Assembly (NCBI GenBank): GCA_019973155.2
Contig: BPQB01000015.1
Coordinates: forward strand, 310,001 to 374,000
Direction: 5' to 3'
DNA length: 64,000 nt
Source: Phanerochaete sordida
Taxonomy: Eukaryota; Basidiomycota; Agaricomycetes; Polyporales; Phanerochaetaceae
The notes below the pieces were generated by a model. The model was not told the DNA's origin. It did not search any database and worked only from the letters and a program-made list of their open reading frames with translations. Numbering within the stretch: position 1 is the stretch's first letter; the number at the start of each line of letters is the position of its first letter. Of the stretch, positions 57,438 to 64,000 are shown piece by piece. The position numbers and the translations under genes were made by a program.

Positions 57438-60036
57438 ATGTCTAACTTCGACGAGTCCCTCCAAGAGCTCAGCGACACCCTCTCGGGCCTCTCGCTGAAG
57501 AACGAGAAGCTGGCGAAGGTAACCGCTTGGATCAACGTGCAGGACTCACAAGCTCCGGCACTCTCAGCGCACAATCCAGCAGGCACAAATACGCACAATT
57601 TGGGTCGCAACGCTGCCCACAACGTTGTCAGAGTGGCGCAATGGGCGACACTGCTTGCACGCCACGGTCTGTCAGAGCAGGAAGTGTTCGCCTCGCTGCT
57701 GCGCCAGCGATCCGACGAGCTTCCTACATTCGTCCCTGTCAGGGTACCGTGCGCGTACATCGATCTTTCCAATAGCCAAGAGTGCTTCCAAGTCGGCCAC
57801 CAGGTTTGTGGCGGATGCCGCCTTGTTAATTATTGCTCGAAGGTGCGTTCACGCTACGCCTATGCGTATCATATATCAACTGACAGCCGAATACGCTAGG
57901 ATTGCCAGAGGAAGCATTGGAAGCTGCATTCGAGTGGTATGCGAGGACGTGTCGCGTCCAAATACACGTGCTCACTTCAAACAGACTGCAAAGACCGTAT
58001 CCGGTCACATCAATGGCAGCCCGCCTGGGCTGAGGAAGGACGACCGCCCACGTTTCTCACCGGTGTACCACGAATGCATCCTTTGAGCCGCGGTCTTCCT
58101 CTGTGAGCTCTCGCTTTTGCTCACGCTTCACCCTCAAATACTGATTGTACCTCAGGTGGGGAACAATGCCAGCAATCGATGTACTGAAGCTGCCACCTGA
58201 CGGTGCTAAATCTCGGGCTCAGATTGGTGTAGCCTTCATCGGTGTGTAGTGCTTATAGCCTTGAGATACGATGTACTGCTGACGCCGGCCCCAACGTCAG
58301 CTTCAGGCGATTTGAGGAACATGCTGAAGACGGTGAACGGTCTCCCAGAGGATTACGCAGGCCAGGTTACCGTTCTCATGAACGACATTTCGGACTATGT
58401 TACCCTTCGCAATATCCTCATGCTACGCATCCTCGCCAAAATCAAGAACAAGCGCAGGGCTGCAGATATCGCACTTCATCTGTGGTACACTGCCTTCATC
58501 CCGGACATGTACCACACTGAAATTCAATCTCTCGCCACGGAGGTCATCATTAGCACCAGCAGCACGCGCACGCAGCTGGGCCCACAAGCCTTCCTCGACG
58601 TCAGCATCGACCAGGATGTTCGAATGCTGTGCGGTGCTCTGCTCACCTCGTACGAGCAGTACAGTATGGCGGACGCTGCAAACGAGCTGAGCCGTGTCCG
58701 GTAGGTGGTAGTCCCCTTACATGATACTCGTCTCGCTCATCGACGCTCCCAGTTTCGACCCTGCCCGGATCGACCTGCGCCACCGGCAGTGGGCACGATG
58801 CGAGGGCTCGCATCGCCTTGCGCTGCTCGAGTATCACCGCTTCGGTCTCGTCTTGCCGTTTGGCGGGCACAATGCGAAGTTCAACTCACCCAACCGCTTT
58901 CTCTTCTCCCCACTTGGCGAATGGCTACAGTCTGACGGCGCAAACCCGCTGCATTCCTGGGAGTGCGTCACATCTCCACCCCTGTGCAAGAGCGCGCTGA
59001 TATCTTTATTGCAGCATCGAGGAGGTTGTCGCGTCGGGCAAGGCTCACGGCGCGACGCGCGAAGACCTATACGGCTGCCTGTACTACCATGTTATTTCAC
59101 AGCTGGAGACGCTTGCAGAGCGCCTCACGCACATGCGCATCAACATCAAGATTACGGACAAGCACGCTGTCGACCTCGCGACCAGTCTTCGCCGGGGCGA
59201 CCTTGTCTCCATCGGTCTCCCCGCGTCCACGCGCTTCGACCGTCTGGACGTCTCAAACCTCGTCGACCAAGACTACATCGGCATCACGCGCATCTTCGAA
59301 GCTTGGAGTGGCTTCCTGAAGCTCGGGGGCGGTGCCGCTATCGTCGGCCACTTTATGAACTGGCCGGAGCGCGAGCCGACTGCAGAACCGGAGCAGAAGG
59401 ATGTGGAGCACATCGTCGAAAGACTGCTGGAAACCGGAAAGGTACGAAGTACCTGCCGCGGTTTTTATGAGTCGGTTATGGGCCAGCCGTTGATACTTCG
59501 AGCGGCGTACAGGTGATCCTACCGGATCGCACTAAGCTGCGCACTGCCAAAGAGATGGAAGGTAAGTGGCGAATTGTGGGCGCACAGCCTATTGTCTAAT
59601 TCGTTACCATTATAGCTTGGGAGGACGGTTTGGTGGCAAACGCCAACGCATTCGCGGCCGTCCACGACTACTCGGCCGCGTTCGACACGTACCTCTCGAA
59701 GCAAGGTCTAGGCGTGGCCCTAGAGAAAGCCGGCCTCAGACGCAGGCTGGCCCACGAAATCGTTCCTCACGTACGTCTTCCTTGTCTCTACCTGAGGCCG
59801 CCAGAGTGCGGTAAGCAATTCGCACGATTGTCACTTACGCCGTCTCATAGCGTCTCTGCGCGCCACTCAACGGGGTGCCGTCTGACCTTCCAGAGTTCAA
59901 GGACAGCGAGAGCTGGTACCTCCAGGTGCGACCACTTCGTGTCTATGATACCTGCACATTCCTGACCCTCGTTTCTCAGTCCAACATTAGCCCGTCACTG
60001 TGGACCGAGCGTTACATCGAGATCGTTCCCACGTAG
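57438..60036 (+). CDS. MYND zinc finger / DUF4470 protein
   Basis: Eleven exons: 57438-57842, 57900-57936, 57985-58102, 58156-58241, 58301-58700, 58753-58962, 59015-59441, 59513-59561, 59616-59770, 59851-59925, 59980-60036. Total 2019 bases, 672 residues, with every junction GT..AG and in phase. The MYND finger spans about residues 110-155: CAYIDLSNSQEC, VCGGCRLVNYCSKDCQRKHW, KLHSSDC; it is split by two introns. DUF4470 follows with WGTMPAIDVLKL, IASGDLRNMLKTVNGLPEDY, LRNILMLRILAKI. The rest is the long conserved helical region usual in this basidiomycete architecture, ending SLWTERYIEIVPT. MYND fingers bind proteins; the cellular role of MYND-DUF4470 proteins is not established. The start at 57438 (gccATGtct) was preferred to 57273. 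No lesion seen. Confidence 0.88.
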
Positions 60037-60560
60037 TGTCTCTCTAAGCCTGGATCGTTGGCTTCGCGCAGGCAAGGGACTTCTCGGCGCATGGCCCGGC
60101 TGTAAGGCTTGGTCGTGCGCCGTGCAGCCACCTTGCCTCTTGCTATATGTTCTCGCTGTCCTTCGTGATATACATGGAAAACCCACCTTCATTAGCACAC
60201 CTTAGACGACAAATCGGGAGGCGAGTAAACTGGTAGACCATGGAGTGCAAGAACACCTGATCGCCGCAGTTTTTAAATATCAGCGTGAAACTCAGTACTT
60301 AGTGCTCCTGGCTCAGGCTGCAGTGACGATGTTCACGGGCCATGCGATTTCTGTCCGGACGTCTTGAAGGATGTTGTTCAGAGACGACACACTGGAAGAG
60401 GGTCGACAGCGACAAGTTGCGTGGCACGACACCTGCAATCAGATGATTATGCTGACATACGAGCGTTTTGGCTGGTATGGTCGCTTGTCCTGCACGCTCA
60501 TGCTCGCAAGGAAAGCAGCTCGCAGATGTTGTTGGCTGACCTGTGTAGGGGTATCTGCGG
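60037..60560. other. 3' flank of the MYND gene
   Basis: I see nothing supportable. Short open frames on both strands have no motif. Confidence 0.4.
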
Positions 60561-62130
60561 TCCATGAGTGTCTGCGTCTACCTTTCATCCAGACCGGCTC
60601 GCTGTCGGCCCTTCTACCTCCATCTACGTCGTACGTGTCGGCCTCCGTCGTCGTCCCACACCCAAACTCACATTTTGTATGCCAGACTGCCCCGTGCGCT
60701 TGCAAGAATCGCTATATATCGCCTCGAATCATCTCTTGTCTGAAGGTTCTCGATACAAACTGAACGCGAACGCGAACGCGTTGACGCTGCACCGACACTC
60801 CACGGCATATGTTATCCTCGTCAACGCGGTGCGGTCCCAGGCCGTCAGACGTTCGCCTCCTCGCTGCATTTTCCCTTTGCGCGGACGACGCAGACCGGCG
60901 GCCACACAATCACGCTCGTGCAGGCACCGTACTCGGAGGCCGATGTCCGCGAGCACGGCATTGTGCCCGAGGGCCAGTGGCGCTCCGATAAACGTACGCA
61001 GGTCCTCTCAGTTCCGGCGCGAACATCGTCCCGTACGACCCGGATGCTGCGACTCTCTACACAAATATATACATTGTTCTTGCTGAGCAGCGACCTACGC
61101 GGACGGCTGAGTCAGACGACGACGCATGTTCAGCAGCACAGGCCTGATGTCGGCCGGGTGGAGCTCGACAGTATGAACGCTCGGGAGGCCGTATGATTCT
61201 AGTCCCACCAGACGGGAGTCCTCGCGTATGCCAAGCATCACTTGGCCAGGGTCCGTGTCGTCGAGTCGCACACGCAGGCATCAGATCGGGACAGCTGCTT
61301 CACAGGCACCTTCGGACCCTTGGCAGCCCAGCCTCCATCAAATGAGCCGCAGCGGTCCTGAGCGGTACGCCATGCGGCGTGGCATAGCGTTCGCTGGTGA
61401 CGCCGGGGACGGGCTCCGTGCTGATGATCTTGCCTGGCCCTCGGAGGCTCGAGCGTTGCGTACACGGAGGACGCAGAATGTCTTGAAGCGTACTGGGCAT
61501 TTCACTCGGCTCTTCAAGCACGTCGTGCCTCAATCTTGCCGAGGCCTGTCAGCCGCCAGCTCAAGCTCAAGGTTCAATGCCTGGACGGCTCTCTGGCACA
61601 GGCCGGCCGCGTGCCCGGCCTACGTAAGTCTACTCGCGCTGCCTCCAAGCTCCTGCGGCGGTCGGCGGTGCAAACGAGGCAGCTGTCACGACCTGATGCC
61701 TGTCGTGTGCGACTGAAGACACGGACCCTAGCCAAACGGCGCTCAGACGTCATGACTTCTGCCCTGGCAGCGGTCCTCGCCGCCGAGTGCCCAGGCATCT
61801 AACGATACGCTTTTGTTCGTTTCGCAGCTCTGGACCCTTGTCGAGCCGCACAGCTGCATTGGCGTCCGGACTGCAGGCACCCCTGTTCGGAACCATGTAA
61901 CCCTTGCTTGGCGACGAAGGACCAACACGAGACGTTCCAGCATACGAAGAGTACACTTCGGGAGCGTCCTCGCCATCGGGCTCCGAGTGGACGGCCACAA
62001 GGCTCAAACGTGCAACGTGGTTCGAGCCAGCCGCGCGACCGGCATCCCTTTGACAGTGCACATAGAAGGCATGCGGCGAAGTGGGGTAAAAGCGCTTCAC
62101 GAGTAAAGCACGTCCCGGCCGCCATGTGTG
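60561..62130 (+). pseudogene. Family X pseudogene, copy v
   Basis: Plus-strand pieces: a hexanucleotide run gaacgc x3 (60762-60779); TITLVQAPYSEADVREHG and IVPEGQWRSDKR (60905-60995), the intact-looking version of the segment seen at 14570; ATLYTNIYIVLAEQRPTRTA (61050-61110); VRVVESHTQASDRDSCFTG (about 61250); AYTEDAECLEAYWAFHSALQ (61453-61512); SQLWTLVEPHSCIGVRTAG (61825-61881); GHKAQTCNVVRASRATGIPL (61995-62054). Multiple stops lie between them. The order overlaps the 5' part of copy iv. It is the only copy showing the middle exons. Confidence 0.5.
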
Positions 62131-64000
62131 CGCCACAACACGTTCCTGAGGCCCAGCTCCAAGCTCCAAGCTTCGCCACTCGGGTCGGCGAGGCGGGTGA
62201 CTAGCACGCACCGCGCGGTCGTGCCGGCGAGCGGATGGTAGCGAAGGTTTGGAAGCGGGCGGGCATGAACGCATCATGTCGCCAACGCCGTCGCCGCTGT
62301 CAAGCGTGAAGCTGCATGATATCTGCGCGCATCAACTACAACCCGAGTTGCGGCAGAGGCTTCTTCCGCCTGATGAAAGAGCTTGCTAGAAGCTCCTGGA
62401 ACAGAAGCCGCATCCGCCACGCATAGCAATGGGGATGAGATGGTACAGGTGGGGCCGGATTATGATCGTCCTGCGGACGCGAGCGAGTTCTCAGAGCCTC
62501 CAGCTCTGGGCCAGTGACCCTGAGCACGAAAGCACATTTGCCGCAATGCGCAATACGCTAGCGATCATCGTTGGTGATTCTGGGCGTCGGAACGTACGGT
62601 CGAGGTCAGCGACCAGGGCGTCAGAGACAGATAATCGCACGGCACTCTGATGAAGGCCCGACAAGAACAGAATCGCGCCCGTCGAGGAGATCCTGCGTCG
62701 CTGCGACAAAGCTATAGCCGCGCGAGCGTCGGATAATTCAACGCACGACGACGCGACTGGCGGAGAACGCGAGCCCAGAGAGTGAGCGGGAATGGGGAGG
62801 CGGAGCATCGGACGTAACTTCGATAATCGCACGCGGAGAGCCGACATCCTCCTTGTGCACGTTGGGTAGAGCAAAATGAGCGGCCCGAAGATCGATACAA
62901 TGCTCTCGTCGTCTGTTGTGGATCATGGAAAAGGAAGTTGGTAAGGCGAATGTTACTTTCAGTATGCGAATGCCAACGCTTGCAAGACTGAGTGACTGCA
63001 GGAATTCATACCTGTCAGTTAGAAATGTAGAATTTTAGTGAGTGCGTACCAAGGGCCAAACGGACGTCATTCAGGTAGGGGGTACCCCTTCGCACTCGTC
63101 GCCGCACGTACTCGGCCCGCAAAAGGCTGACCCGTTCGTCTGAATAACGCGCGTGAGCAGGAGTAGAGAATAATATTCGACCATGACAAACCTGAGTGAT
63201 ACCGCGGAGGCACGCTAACATCCGTGAAGGCGAAGCAGCAAGGTTCGACCCTGGGATATCAAACGGGCGGGTTGCAAAGACTACATTGGACAGCGTGGGG
63301 CCTCGAAGCTTGAATCCCAGCGAGATGTTTGCGTTTGAATCAGATCGATCTCATACGCCAAGTGAAACAACTCACTGCTAACGCAGCAAAGCGATATACA
63401 GCCACCATGAGCTTTCCCCTGCCAACATATCTGTTTTGCATCCTCGGACAGAAGCCGTAGCCGAGGGGCGCGTCCAGGCTGTGCGCAGGTTGAGAGGTCG
63501 GTTCGAGAGCAGCCGGTCTGCAGCCTCGATCGTCCGGTGCGCAAGCGTCGAAGTGATTCGTCATCGTCGACGGTCTTGACACAAATACGACGCATGTCGT
63601 CCAGCGGCGCGACAAGCCCTTCAGCCAAGCGGTTGAAGCATTGGACACGCCGAAGAGGAGGACGCGCGTGCCCATGAGTTGTGGATCACCTCACTTGAAT
63701 CTTCGTGTTTGCTCATAGCCGGCCCCGGTACACGATAGCTGAGACGGTCGCTCGGAAGGTGCGAAGAAAGGGTGTCAAGGAGCGTTGAAGCGCAGGGCAC
63801 GAGCGGGATTTGCAGGTGGCAACTTGGAGCGGGGCTACTGACCGCCCGCATGCGCTTGAGGCATCATGACGTCTAGCTATGTGTACGCTTCGCTCGAGAT
63901 GGTCGACGCGCGACGTCTTGCCACGCCGGTAATTTAGGCCGGCAATGTGATGGGCTTCAGCTGAATTCGCCAGTGCAGACATATTTTCCACTCACCTGGA
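62131..64000. other. Right end, nothing recognised
   Basis: No feature I can support. Open frames on both strands are short and lack motifs. A ggttcgaccct string at 63241 is not part of a foldable tRNA. Confidence 0.4.

Noticed and set aside
63235..63260. ggttcgaccct string resembling a tRNA B box
   Set aside because: The flanks do not form a T stem, and no matching acceptor or anticodon arm can be drawn.
1..64000. CRISPR arrays, operons, Shine-Dalgarno sites, rRNA genes
   Set aside because: None seen; the spliced gene structures show a eukaryotic nuclear genome.

Overview
The window looks like genomic DNA of an Agaricomycete (mushroom-type basidiomycete). The genes are intron-dense, with GT..AG introns of about 47-80 bp. 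They include families typical of that group: a DUF6535 membrane protein, a MYND-finger/DUF4470 protein, the ER GTPase Sey1, and DUF1771-Smr proteins. I see no bacterial features, rRNA, CRISPR array or convincing tRNA. All functions are assigned by reading translations and motifs; nothing was searched.

The left 37 kb is a decaying tandem segmental duplication. The repeating order is a DUF1771-Smr gene (+), a convergent Smr/C2H2 zinc-finger gene (-), unrecognised remnants, a wrecked Mov10/SDE3-like RNA helicase (+), then Sey1 (+). Block 1 is about 0.16-10.1 kb, block 2 about 11-30.2 kb, and block 3 (only its start) 30.2-37.1 kb. A Sey1 tail from a preceding block opens the window. Block 2 carries extra DNA between its Smr and Smr/zinc-finger genes: a family X pseudogene and an intact small gene of the ISG12/IFI6 type. 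Both near-complete Sey1 copies carry a single fatal G-to-A type change (splice donor GT to AT in one, TGG to TGA in the other), at neighbouring positions of the GTPase domain. Smr C is decayed, Smr/zinc-finger copy A is truncated, and the helicases are pseudogenes. Smr A, Smr B and Smr/zinc-finger B look intact.

From 32.6 to 46 kb, and again from 50 to 57 kb and 60.5 to 62.1 kb, the sequence is mostly pieces of multicopy genes I cannot name. I call them family X (+ at 5.1, 13.3, 32.6 and 60.6 kb, - at 44-45.7 kb) and family Z (- at 43 and 51.6 kb, + at 56.2 kb). A 2.0-kb element with 105-bp terminal inverted repeats, flanked by TA, sits inside the third family X copy (33826-35844). A tiny two-exon gene lies at 41278-41572.

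Two large genes on the right read cleanly: the DUF6535 membrane protein (exons from 46315 to 49963, first exon unresolved) and an eleven-exon MYND-DUF4470 protein (57438-60036, 672 residues). The last 1.9 kb shows nothing I can support.

The tandem block puts together Smr nuclease-type domains, an RNA helicase and an ER-membrane GTPase. The Smr proteins begin with a conserved hydrophobic stretch ending in a Cys-Cys pair that could be lipidated. A shared role in RNA turnover at membranes is a guess from this co-location only.
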